Made by a program: the position numbers and the translations under genes. Shown here in pieces: positions 1-6,125 of a DNA stretch of 8,078 nt. The notes beneath the pieces were generated by a model. The model was not told where the DNA came from. It did no database searches and worked only from the letters and a program-made list of their open reading frames with translations. The stretch covers positions 1-8,078 of the forward strand of contig JAQGHP010000085.1 of NCBI GenBank assembly GCA_028288775.1, written 5' to 3'. The DNA is from Phycisphaerales bacterium (GTDB lineage Bacteria > Planctomycetota > Phycisphaerae > Tepidisphaerales > Tepidisphaeraceae). Positions within the stretch are counted from its first letter, which is position 1; every line of letters begins with the position of its first letter.

Positions 1-1279
1 ATCCGCCCGTCACTTCCGGGCCCGCCCGACTTCCTTCCAATCTGGTGACCGCGACGCCATCAATGAACACCTCAATGCCGGACCCCTCGCGGCGTAGTTC
101 TACATCAAATTTCAGGGGGTGCTTGACCTTCACGTGAGGAATGACTTTCCAATGGTCACGTTCGCCCTCGTCATTCTGCTCGCGAATGTGGTTAAAATAC
201 TCATGCACGGATCCCTCGTCATCCACGAACAGGAAACTCGACCCGACGAACCCCCGCCCCTCCGTGTCTTGCACGGCGGCAACTCCGAGGCGCGTTTTCG
301 GGCTCGTGGCTTCCGCCGAGAATTTGACGACATCGACCCGAGCCTTCGGCACCGCGGTGGCCCAATTTCGCGGACCCGCACCCGCAACCGCTTCGAACCG
401 CCGCTTGGCACTGCTTTGCCAACCTCCAGTCAGCACTTGCCATGGCTGCTGGTGTGCTTGCAGCCACCGGAAGTAAGTGCCGCTCAACTGTTCATCGGAG
501 CGGTCGACGCCGAACGCCGCGGCCCAAGCGCTCTCGGGTGTCGCGCCATGGTCCAGGGCGGTCGCCCATTTTTGCCATGCTTCGGGTTCTTCGCTGATGA
601 GGAAGCTGACCAATCCCCATGCTTCGCAGTAATCCAAAAAATCAGATACATACGGGTCCGTCGCCAGCGTCTTGAAACTTCCGCGGTGCCGCAAACTGAA
701 CCACCGCAATGCGATACCCGGCGCATCGACCGTCGCAATGTCCGGTATTGAGCCCACTTGAGCGGACCCGCCGTCCCAGCGATGCAGGCTGAAATGCACG
801 GCGAGCCCTTCCGTATAATATTGGCTTGCCGAGCCCCGATTTTTAGTGCGGCTCAGGAAATGAAATTGGTGCGTGCATTCATGAAGAATGGCCACCCGGG
901 TGAGATATGGATCAGTTGGATCAACAAACAGGTAGGCAGTCCTGGTCCCGGGCGAATAAAGGCCTTGCTCTGTATTGGTAAAGGCAAGCACCTTGTCGGC
1001 ATTAAGCACTTCTTCAAGTCGCCGCCTGTTAGGCAGAATTTTCACTCGCAACCGCCCACCCGGCTCCGCATGAAAGAATTTCGTCAGCTCCCCATAGAGG
1101 CCCTCGACCAGCTTGCCGACTTCCTTGCCGTCCGCCCCTTCCACGTACAAATCATAATGCTCGGTCTTGATCTCCTGCGGCGGAGCGGGTTCCTCCGCGG
1201 CGCACAATCGGCCACACAGAAGCGCGACCAGGCATGCCGCCGCCAATGCGCACGAGATGAAGGCATCTTTTCGTCGCAA
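1..1279 (-). CDS. Secreted HExxH metallopeptidase-like protein with C-terminal beta-sandwich-like region (3' end cut by window edge)
   Basis: An open frame of 426 codons runs from 1279 off the left edge, so the C-terminus is missing. The start is TTG at 1279: an in-frame TAA lies two codons upstream (1285-1283), and GGAG (1291-1288) sits 8 nt before the TTG. Residues 1-28 form a Sec signal peptide: LRRK, then a long Ala/Leu/Val/Cys hydrophobic core ending at LCA-AEE. HECTH at residues 133-137 is followed by YYTEGLAVHF with E157, the HExxH...E pattern of gluzincin zinc peptidases, as in peptidase-MA-like and DUF1570-type planctomycete proteins. Roughly residues 310-426, with phrases such as FDVELRREGSGIEVFIDG, look like a concanavalin A/LamG-like sandwich. 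That the protein is exported and binds zinc is inferred. Its substrate is unknown. The reading frame is very secure; the peptidase activity is likely but unproven. Confidence 0.85.
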   Translation of the reverse strand, partial: MRRKDAFISCALAAACLVALLCGRLCAAEEPAPPQEIKTEHYDLYVEGADGKEVGKLVEGLYGELTKFFHAEPGGRLRVKILPNRRRLEEVLNADKVLAFTNTEQGLYSPGTRTAYLFVDPTDPYLTRVAILHECTHQFHFLSRTKNRGSASQYYTEGLAVHFSLHRWDGGSAQVGSIPDIATVDAPGIALRWFSLRHRGSFKTLATDPYVSDFLDYCEAWGLVSFLISEEPEAWQKWATALDHGATPESAWAAAFGVDRSDEQLSGTYFRWLQAHQQPWQVLTGGWQSSAKRRFEAVAGAGPRNWATAVPKARVDVVKFSAEATSPKTRLGVAAVQDTEGRGFVGSSFLFVDDEGSVHEYFNHIREQNDEGERDHWKVIPHVKVKHPLKFDVELRREGSGIEVFIDGVAVTRLEGSRAGPEVTGG

Positions 1280-1329
1280 GAATTAAACTCCGTCGCACCC
1301 GTCAGCCTAATGTGCATCGTAGAAGAAGC

Positions 1330-1358
1330 ATTCTATTTCAAAAAACTGCTGGCAGCAA
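1330..1358 (-). promoter_or_regulatory. Candidate sigma70-type promoter for the HExxH gene
   Basis: On the minus strand TTGCTG (1358-1353) and TAGAAT (1335-1330) are separated by 17 nt. The -10 matches five of six consensus bases; the -35 matches only its first three. Transcription would start near 1323 and give a leader of about 44 nt carrying the GGAG Shine-Dalgarno at 1291-1288. The site overlaps a candidate terminator for the gene upstream, so either reading may be wrong. Confidence 0.35.
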
Positions 1359-1360
1359 TT
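1340..1360 (-). terminator. Weak candidate intrinsic terminator after the three-gene membrane operon
   Basis: About 38 nt past the stop codon of the upstream minus-strand gene, AATTGCT and AGCAGTT can pair (seven pairs, one a G-U) around a GCC loop, with further T residues following (six Ts in a row in total, two of them in the stem). The stem is short and AT-rich, so this is only suggestive. Its position just after the operon and before the next gene fits. Confidence 0.35.
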
Positions 1361-1397
1361 GTCCCCTCTCTCGATTGGGTAGCGGCGAATGTCCCGA

Positions 1398-1679
1398 TTA
1401 ACTCCCATACGTATTCACTGCCGCGAACATGCCCACCCAAAAGGAGGAGGAGGTCAGGGCGGCTACGATCCAGAACTTCATTTTGGGCGCGACAAACAAG
1501 TACAGGAAAAACGCTACAAAGGTCGGCAGGGCAAATCGAAACATATCGGACTCCACCCTCTTATAGAGAAGAAACAACGCCGAAGCATGGGCGACGAAGA
1601 TCAACGCGATCAACAGAAATTTCAACGCCAGTTTTTCGCGGGGTTCGGGTGTCTTGTAATCCAAAATCGTCATTGGCAC
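1398..1679 (-). CDS. Small three-helix membrane protein of unknown function
   Basis: 93 residues from GTG at 1679, or 91 from the ATG at 1673. No Shine-Dalgarno is seen before either start. A TATCAT hexamer 7 nt before the GTG could be the -10 of a leaderless transcript, which slightly favours the GTG. Three hydrophobic stretches lie at about residues 18-39, 46-65 and 69-90, and almost no soluble domain remains. The N-terminus carries DYKTPEPREK and looks cytoplasmic. The gene follows the zinc-ribbon gene after 42 nt on the same strand, so it is probably the last gene of a three-gene operon. I recognise no family. The hydrophobic pattern and operon position support a real gene. Confidence 0.7.
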   Translation of the reverse strand: MPMTILDYKTPEPREKLALKFLLIALIFVAHASALFLLYKRVESDMFRFALPTFVAFFLYLFVAPKMKFWIVAALTSSSFWVGMFAAVNTYGS

Positions 1680-1686
1680 AGCACAG

Positions 1687-1714
1687 ATGATAAGGCGGAC
1701 AGGAGTCGGAACAA
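1687..1714 (-). promoter_or_regulatory. Candidate internal promoter before the three-helix membrane protein
   Basis: TTGTTC (1714-1709) and TATCAT (1692-1687) are separated by 16 nt. The -10 matches five of six consensus bases and the -35 three. The expected transcription start falls at about 1680, next to the GTG start codon at 1679. It lies partly in the intergenic gap and could give the last gene extra or separate expression. Confidence 0.3.
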
Positions 1715-1721
1715 GCGGCGA

Positions 1722-2114
1722 TCAGGCGTCCACCCTGGCGGCGGGCACCGACCCGCATTCGGGACATCGGTCGGGCGTCGCGCAGAGGTCGTAGCCGCAG
1801 GCGAGGCAGCGGCCGAACTTGTTCCTGTGCTCCAGGGTTTGTCGCCTCAGCCGGGACGCGGCGGCCGCCGCCAGCATTGCGGTGGCGCATAGGAAACAGC
1901 CTGCGATTGTCAGACCGGTTGCACGGGAATCATGCCGCATTGCCCAGACGGTCGCCGCAAGCAGCAGCAGGCAAATCCACACCAAGCTCGCACTGATAAC
2001 CGTTACCAGCCGGCTCGCCTCCATTCGTTCGTAGAGACGGTCGTCGAAGTAATAGAGCGCGTCGATGGCTGTTTTGGTATGCGATCTTAGGAGTGCCAAG
2101 TGCCGGCGGATCAT
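1722..2114 (-). CDS. Membrane protein with C-terminal planctomycete-type zinc ribbon (downstream gene of a pair)
   Basis: 130 residues. The ATG at 2114 overlaps the TGA of the upstream gene as ATGA, and AGGTGA sits four bases before it, so translational coupling is likely. A longer in-frame start at 2288 exists, but its extra 58 residues are an out-of-frame reading of the neighbouring gene. The N-terminal 35 residues are soluble and charged (TAIDALYYFDDRLYERMEA). Two transmembrane helices follow at about 36-57 and 67-88, then an Arg-rich linker. A zinc ribbon, CLACGYDLCATPDRCPECG, supplies Cys 103, 106, 117 and 120. This ribbon recurs at the ends of many planctomycete membrane proteins; its role is unknown. 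An extra Cys at 111 replaces the usual Arg. No catalytic residues are seen. Confidence 0.8.
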   Translation of the reverse strand: MIRRHLALLRSHTKTAIDALYYFDDRLYERMEASRLVTVISASLVWICLLLLAATVWAMRHDSRATGLTIAGCFLCATAMLAAAAASRLRRQTLEHRNKFGRCLACGYDLCATPDRCPECGSVPAARVDA

Positions 2115-2689
2115 GCTATCACCTGGGCGGATTTCGGCACCGTTCCGCACTCCGCGCAGCGGTCGGGCGTCGCTCGGAGATCGTAGCCGCAGGAGGGACA
2201 TCGATTGAATCGCTTCGCGCGTCGGCGTCGCAGGGCGGCGACGAACCGGCGAATCGGAAGAATGGCGAACGGCGCCGCCACGGACCAATGGGGAATCGAC
2301 AAGGCTATGCCATCGCTAAGATTCCCGATGCCTTTTGAATGCTCGCGCTGCATCGCAAATCCCATCCTTTGCCAGAGGGAGTTTTCCGGGAATTGGATGG
2401 ATTCATTCGCGACATCCTTTATCGCCGAACGATCGAGGCGAAATCCGGACGGGTAAACTGCCCTCCAACTCTCACCGAAATCCGAGCCAACCACGGTAAC
2501 TTGCGTTGTCCCGAGCACGATGCGTCCTCTTGCCGAGCAACCGACCCACCACCTCATTGCCGCCCGTCCCGGGAAAGTTGTGCGCGTCAGGACATCAACG
2601 TCGAAGTAGCTCCGCACCCACAGGACACATATCCCCACGCATAGCACCAGCGATAGCGCGGATAGGAGCATAAAGAGCCGACGGCGCAT
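2111..2689 (-). CDS. Bitopic or two-helix membrane protein with C-terminal zinc ribbon (planctomycete hypothetical family)
   Basis: 192 residues from ATG at 2689. A GTG at 2707 would add six residues, but TATCAT placed exactly 6 nt before the ATG favours 2689 as a leaderless start; no Shine-Dalgarno is visible. An N-terminal signal-anchor helix at about 5-24 ends in WVRSYFDVDVL. The middle domain (about 25-133) has GRIVLGTTQ and WRAVYPSGF and is probably exported. A second helix near 136-153 (IPHWSVAAPFAILPI) leads to RRRR and the ribbon CPSCGYDLRATPDRCAECG with Cys 164, 167, 178 and 181. This VRSY, IPHW, poly-Arg, ribbon order is a common planctomycete hypothetical type; that statement is from memory of the family. 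Function is unknown. It is the first gene of an operon with the two genes downstream. Confidence 0.8.
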   Translation of the reverse strand: MRRRLFMLLSALSLVLCVGICVLWVRSYFDVDVLTRTTFPGRAAMRWWVGCSARGRIVLGTTQVTVVGSDFGESWRAVYPSGFRLDRSAIKDVANESIQFPENSLWQRMGFAMQREHSKGIGNLSDGIALSIPHWSVAAPFAILPIRRFVAALRRRRAKRFNRCPSCGYDLRATPDRCAECGTVPKSAQVIA

Positions 2690-2695
2690 GGCAGG

Positions 2696-2701
2696 ATGAT
2701 A
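2696..2701 (-). promoter_or_regulatory. Candidate -10 hexamer giving a leaderless mRNA
   Basis: TATCAT lies with six bases (cctgcc) between it and the ATG at 2689, so transcription would begin at or next to the start codon. A good -35-like TTGACG lies upstream but at a 21-nt spacing, which is too long for a standard sigma70 promoter, so the -35 is unresolved. Confidence 0.35.
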
Positions 2702-2823
2702 CCGCACGGCGGCGGGGATTTACGTCAAGATCACGTCGGCTTTCCGCCGAGGCACCGCCGATTGAAAAGGGTCGTGTCGCGAAACGTCCCACCCGTGTCC
2801 CAAGGGGGTTCCCTCCGACCGCG

Positions 2824-2853
2824 ATCCTACTCTTACTCCTAATCCTACTCTTA
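2824..2853. repeat. Five tandem hexamers (A/C)TC(C/T)TA
   Basis: The hexamers read ATCCTA, CTCTTA, CTCCTA, ATCCTA, CTCTTA without a gap. Two copies of the 12-mer ATCCTACTCTTA lie at 2824-2835 and 2842-2853. The tract is a strand-asymmetric pyrimidine-rich (purine-rich on the minus strand) repeat in a non-coding gap downstream of the pseudopilin gene. It is not coding. No function can be assigned. Confidence 0.75.
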
Positions 2854-2921
2854 ATCGTCCGCGCGTTGACTGCCACAGAGCATGGCAAGACATTGCTGTT
2901 GCAACACATGAGAGCGGATAC

Positions 2922-3635
2922 TCAATTCACGCGGGGGTCGGCGTAATGGGGGGTGTAGGCGTCCTGGCGGGCCACGAGTTCCACGTGGGTGTCTACGAAG
3001 GAGCAGTTGCCGCGGGCGTGTTGGTTGGTGAAGCTGAAGTCGTGGTAGCTGGCCATGTCGTTGGAGTCGCCGGCCCAGACCCAGCGGCCGTCGTCGATGG
3101 TGGTGCCGTTTTCCTCGACCATCAGGATCTTGCCGCTGGGGTTATGGACGTGGCTGCGCTTGCGGTCGCCCATCGGCAGGTCCCCCGTGTTATCCGTTCC
3201 GAGCATGTAGTTGAGCGTGTAGCTGTAGAAGTACGGGATGCGCCCGGGGTGTTGGTGGATGCTGAGTTCGTCCGACGGGCAGCGCAAAAGCGTTTGGAGG
3301 TTGTCGGCCCGCGCGCCCAGGTAGCGGGCGACCTGGCTTTCGTTGATGTCCTGAACGGGCTGCCACCAGACCCAATCCTCGGACGTGTGGCCGATGCCTT
3401 GCGAGGCGCAGTGGGGGTAATACTCCTTGTTCTCGTTGGCGTAGGAATTCAGGGCGATGGCGATCTGGCGGAGGTTGGAGGCGCACTGCACGCGGCGAGC
3501 TTCCTCGCGGGCTCGCCGAAGGGCGGGCATGAGAATGGCGATCAGCACGGCGATGATGCCGATGACGACGAGCAGCTCGACGAGGGTAAACCCCGTCGGG
3601 CGGCGGTTGGCGCGGTTGGATGCGACGCCAGGCAT
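2922..3635 (-). CDS. Prepilin-type pseudopilin, planctomycete type with C-terminal H-x-DG-like motif
   Basis: 237 residues from ATG at 3635, chosen because GGAGG (3646-3642) lies 6 nt upstream; the open frame extends further upstream but into repeat DNA. Residues 1-15 form a short basic leader ending at G15, then F16TLVE20, the type IV prepilin peptidase site with Glu at +5. A single hydrophobic helix runs to about 38 and continues into a charged amphipathic stretch ending in CASNLRQIAIALNSYANENK. The globular part has LRCPSDE (117-123), IPYFYSYTLNYM and GKILMVEENG. The end, NQHARGNCSFVDTHVEL, corresponds to the processing-associated H-X9-DG motif, but here the spacing is eight residues and DT replaces DG. 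Such proteins are exported, inserted through a type II/IV pilus-like machine, and are very numerous in planctomycetes; the individual role is not known. Confidence 0.9.
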   Translation of the reverse strand: MPGVASNRANRRPTGFTLVELLVVIGIIAVLIAILMPALRRAREEARRVQCASNLRQIAIALNSYANENKEYYPHCASQGIGHTSEDWVWWQPVQDINESQVARYLGARADNLQTLLRCPSDELSIHQHPGRIPYFYSYTLNYMLGTDNTGDLPMGDRKRSHVHNPSGKILMVEENGTTIDDGRWVWAGDSNDMASYHDFSFTNQHARGNCSFVDTHVELVARQDAYTPHYADPRVN

Positions 3636-3737
3636 CGCGGGCCTCCGAGACGAATGGGGGACGTGACGACGTATCAGGTTAGCAAGAGGCGGTAAGGATG
3701 GATAGGGGTGAAGGCGGGTTTGCCGCGTGGGCGATGT

Positions 3738-3842
3738 GCCGCGGTGCGGAAAACCGCGAAGCCGCGAAGAGCGCGAAGACGGACGCGAAGAAAATGCGAG
3801 GGAAAAGCTCGCCGCAGATGAACCCATATAAACACAGATTGG
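3738..3842 (+). repeat. Dispersed intergenic repeat, left copy of an inverted pair
   Basis: The stretch runs from GCGGTGCGG through CGCGAAGAGCGCGAAGAC and GACGCGAAG, then CGCCGCAGATGAAC to AACACAGATTGG. The reverse complement of 4045-4138 carries the same blocks in the same order with small indels. The CACAGATG/ACACGGATG ending is a motif I associate with dispersed intergenic repeats in planctomycetes; this is from memory. Confidence 0.65.
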
Positions 3843-3850
3843 TTTGTGTC

Positions 3851-3908
3851 GGGTGGGTGTACTCGCCCGCCGCATCCCGACGGAAATGGTGGACGTGTAC
3901 ACCCACCC
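3851..3908. repeat. Perfect 12-bp inverted repeat, GGGTGGGTGTAC / GTACACCCACCC
   Basis: The arms are at 3851-3862 and 3897-3908, with a 34-nt loop. The stretch from TGTACTCGCC at 3858 to TACATG at 3914 is also a copy of an element found again at 6203-6269. Confidence 0.8.
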
Positions 3909-3925
3909 TACATGCTACAACGTGA

Positions 3926-3944
3926 CACGGGCGTCCCGCCCGTG
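3926..3944. repeat. REP-like palindrome copy 1
   Basis: CACGGGCG-TCC-CGCCCGTG: a perfect 8-bp stem with a 3-nt centre, preceded by TGA. It belongs to a family of four good copies in this window sharing CAYGGGCG-NNN-CGCCCRTG. Confidence 0.85.
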
Positions 3945-4010
3945 CCCGGTGCGAAGGAATTGGGAAGGCGTTGGGCAGCCGAAATGACTGCAAGTCACGA
4001 GCGCATCGAG

Positions 4011-4029
4011 CATGGGCGGGACGCCCATG
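4011..4029. repeat. REP-like palindrome copy 2
   Basis: CATGGGCG-GGA-CGCCCATG, followed by TCA. Its centre GGA and flanking TCA are the reverse complement of the centre TCC and flanking TGA of copy 1, so the two copies face each other across about 66 nt. Confidence 0.85.
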
Positions 4030-4044
4030 TCACAAGGGACGCTT

Positions 4045-4138
4045 CCCATCCGTGTTCATCGGTGTCCATCTGTGGCGATCCCTCCCTGTCTTCCTTCGCG
4101 TCTTCCTTCGCGCTCTACGCGGCTCTCCGCACCGTGGC
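4045..4138 (-). repeat. Dispersed intergenic repeat, right copy of an inverted pair
   Basis: Read on the minus strand from 4138 it gives ACGGTGCGGAGAGCCGCG, AGAGCGCGAAGG, AGACGCGAAGG, then CGCCACAGATGGAC and GAACACGGATGGG. These blocks match the left copy in order. The two arms enclose about 200 nt holding the palindromes. Confidence 0.65.
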
Positions 4139-4180
4139 CTTTTCAAGTGGGACGGAAGAAGTCGCTGCGCTCGGGCTTTC

Positions 4181-4202
4181 TTCGATCCGAGTACGGATCG
4201 AA
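4181..4202. repeat. 9-bp hairpin with AGTA loop
   Basis: TTCGATCCG and CGGATCGAA pair perfectly across AGTA. It lies about 130 nt past the stop codon of the kinase/phosphatase gene. No T tract follows on either strand, so it is not a standard intrinsic terminator. Confidence 0.6.
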
Positions 4203-4205
4203 CGT

Positions 4206-4260
4206 CACGGAGTACCATGACCACGGGCGGGCCGCCCGTGCCACTACACGGAGTACCGTG
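4206..4260 (+). repeat. REP-like palindrome copy 3 between 14-bp direct repeats
   Basis: CACGGGCGG-G-CCGCCCGTG (4222-4240) lies between CACGGAGTACCATG (4206-4219) and CACGGAGTACCGTG (4247-4260), which match at 13 of 14 positions. A degenerate palindrome copy begins at once after the second repeat (CATGGGC...GCTCATG, 4263-4282). The direct repeats could be a target duplication or simply part of a tandem repeat unit. Confidence 0.7.
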
Positions 4261-4328
4261 GCCATGGGCTATCCCGCTCATGCCAGGGCACAGGCGGGGC
4301 GTTCATGCCAACAGGGCCGGCGGATCTC

Positions 4329-6116
4329 TTACTGCCAATGCAGATGCTGCACGACCTTGACGATCACGTACGCGAGAATCGGCAAAAGCACCGCCGCGGC
4401 GGTGCCGCGCATGCCGCGCCAGCGGCCTTTCCATGCCTTGGGGGCTTGCAGTCTTTCGGCTCGGCCGGTAACCGGCACTTCATCCGGGTGGTCGAGGTCG
4501 TGCTTCATCTCCAAGGCGGTCTGGTACCGAGCGGCGGGGTCGCGGCTCATCGCGTGCAGGATGATCTCCTCGACCTGCGGCGAAAGCTCCGGGTTCTTTA
4601 CGCGCGGGGCGATCGGGTCGCCGGTCAGGCGGGCGTTCATGATGAGGAACGGGTTGGCGCCATCGAATGGCATGGAGCCGGTGAGCATTTCATAGATGAT
4701 CGCGCCCATTGAGTAGATGTCCGTCCGGCGATCGCCCCGCTTGCCCTTCACCTGCTCGGGGGCCATGTAGTCGGGCGTGCCCATCGTGGGAGTGAATCCG
4801 CCGAAGGTCAGACGGCGGGTGGCCTCGTACTTGGCGATGCCGAAGTCCATCACCCGGATGCTCCCGTCGTTGCAGATCATGATGTTCTCGGGCTTGAGGT
4901 CCCGATGCACGACTTCGTGTTCGTGCATGTAATGCAGCGCCTCGCAGATGCGGCTGGCGATCCGCAGCGCATCAGGCACCGGGAACGGGCGGATGCTCCG
5001 CATCAGGTGCCCGAGCGTCTGGCCCTCCAGGTACTCCATCACGATGTACGGCCGGCTCTGATTCTCCGGGCCCTCCTCGAAGCGGAGGATGTACGGATGC
5101 CGCATCGTCTTGCCGATCTGCTCCTCCCGCTTGAAGCGGCCGTAAAAGCCGGGATCGGCCTCGAACTGCATGAACGGCACTTTGAGCGCCACCGTGTGGT
5201 TGTCCTTCAGGTCCGTCGCCTTGAAGATCGACGCCATTCCCGAGCGGCTCACCAGATCGGTGATCTGGTAGCGCTCGTCGAGGAGTTGGCCGGGCTCGAG
5301 TTCGTTTCCCATGACGGCGGGCTGAACCCTCTGATAAATCGGATGCCCCCGGTAATAACTCAGCCGTTCAACGCTCTCGATGCGGATGATCTGGCAGGTG
5401 AGGTTGTCGTCGCCGCCGCGTTTCACGGCGAGATCGACCAGGTATTTGCACGCGTCTTCCGGCTGGCGCTTGGAGACGGCGTCGAGGATTTCGCCCTCAG
5501 TGATGAAGCACCAGACGCCGTCGGTGCATTGGACGATGTGGTCGCCGCGGTTGACGACGATCGTGTGCGTGTCGGGGCGAACGACTGGGTCCTGCCCGAC
5601 CGCGCGAGTGAGGACGGAACGGAGCTGGCTGCTCATCGCATCCTGCACTGTGATCAGCCCGAGCTTCACCTGCACGCCGGCGTAGGAGTGGTCGCTGGTG
5701 ATCCGGCGGATGTACCCCTGCTGCACCGCGTACACGCGACAGTCGCCGACGTGGCCGATGGTCACCTCGTTGTTGCGAAAGAGGCTGACGGTGAGCGTCG
5801 TCAGCATGCGCCCTTCGGTCCGCTGGCGCATCCCGGCATCATAGATGGCCAGGTTCGCGGAGTTAAACATCTGCCAGAGAACCTGGTTGGGCGTGGAGCT
5901 GGGTGGGCCCTTGGTGAATGTCCGGCGACACAAGTCGCAGGCCATTTTGCTCGCGACTTCGCCGTGCCCGTGCCCGCCCACGCCGTCGGCGAGAATGGCG
6001 ACGGCCCCGCGCGTGCGCCAATCTTCAGGCGCGGTCGGCTCCCAGAATTCGATGGAGTCTTCGTTGTTCGAGCGCACCGGCCCGGCCGACGAGAATCCCC
6101 CGTAGGTAATTTCCAT
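4329..6116 (-). CDS. Membrane-anchored PP2C phosphatase / Ser-Thr protein kinase fusion
   Basis: 595 residues from ATG at 6116, with AGAGG four bases upstream. The PP2C domain (about 1-247) has RSNNED (15-20), ADGVGGHG (43-50), GHVGDCR (121-127), LTRAVG (169-174), CTDGVW (197-202) and GGDDNLT (234-240). All of the acidic metal ligands expected of the family are present: D20, D44, D199 and D237. The kinase domain (about 280-545) has the VALK lysine K312, HRDLKPEN (404-411) with catalytic D406, DFG (424-426), APE (452-454) and D466. The nucleotide loop reads SRSGMAS, with serines where the usual GxGGMG has glycines, so it is atypical. One helix (about 571-590) and a short tail follow. It presumably phosphorylates and dephosphorylates Ser/Thr of target proteins, or controls itself. 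Such fusions are known in bacteria. The short C-terminal anchor leaves no extracellular sensor domain. Confidence 0.95.
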   Translation of the reverse strand: MEITYGGFSSAGPVRSNNEDSIEFWEPTAPEDWRTRGAVAILADGVGGHGHGEVASKMACDLCRRTFTKGPPSSTPNQVLWQMFNSANLAIYDAGMRQRTEGRMLTTLTVSLFRNNEVTIGHVGDCRVYAVQQGYIRRITSDHSYAGVQVKLGLITVQDAMSSQLRSVLTRAVGQDPVVRPDTHTIVVNRGDHIVQCTDGVWCFITEGEILDAVSKRQPEDACKYLVDLAVKRGGDDNLTCQIIRIESVERLSYYRGHPIYQRVQPAVMGNELEPGQLLDERYQITDLVSRSGMASIFKATDLKDNHTVALKVPFMQFEADPGFYGRFKREEQIGKTMRHPYILRFEEGPENQSRPYIVMEYLEGQTLGHLMRSIRPFPVPDALRIASRICEALHYMHEHEVVHRDLKPENIMICNDGSIRVMDFGIAKYEATRRLTFGGFTPTMGTPDYMAPEQVKGKRGDRRTDIYSMGAIIYEMLTGSMPFDGANPFLIMNARLTGDPIAPRVKNPELSPQVEEIILHAMSRDPAARYQTALEMKHDLDHPDEVPVTGRAERLQAPKAWKGRWRGMRGTAAAVLLPILAYVIVKVVQHLHWQ

Positions 6117-6125
6117 AGATCCTCT

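Larger units (their letters stand above)
3636..4328. other. Gene-free interval packed with inverted and palindromic repeats
   Basis: About 690 nt between the pseudopilin start and the kinase/phosphatase stop. Open frames here read through the repeats and have no credible protein character. In order it holds: a degenerate element arm (3738-3842), a 12-bp inverted repeat (3851-3908), two REP-like palindromes in opposite orientation, the second element arm inverted (4045-4138), a 9-bp hairpin (4181-4202), and a third REP-like palindrome between direct repeats (4206-4260), followed by decayed copies up to about 4310. Confidence 0.75.

Noticed and set aside
119..1892. Three plus-strand open frames (119-751, 758-1690, 1389-1892)
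   Set aside because: They lie antisense to the HExxH gene and the membrane operon, which have signal peptides, membrane helices and zinc ribbons. The plus-strand products are Arg/Pro-rich and show no recognisable motif.
2115..2288. 58-residue N-terminal extension of the downstream zinc-ribbon protein
   Set aside because: It overlaps the upstream gene in another frame, whereas ATG at 2114 has AGGTGA before it and an ATGA overlap.
2946..3695. 249-residue plus-strand frame
   Set aside because: Antisense shadow of the pseudopilin; composed mostly of Val, Gly and Ala with no domain.
3636..3902. 89-residue N-terminal extension of the pseudopilin
   Set aside because: It reads through repeat DNA and would place the prepilin cleavage site far inside the protein; GGAGG precedes the ATG at 3635.
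3846..4695. Several plus-strand frames (3846-4220, 3971-4360, 4012-4695)
   Set aside because: They translate palindromes (GRDAHVT, GGPPVP-like strings) and then run antisense to the kinase.
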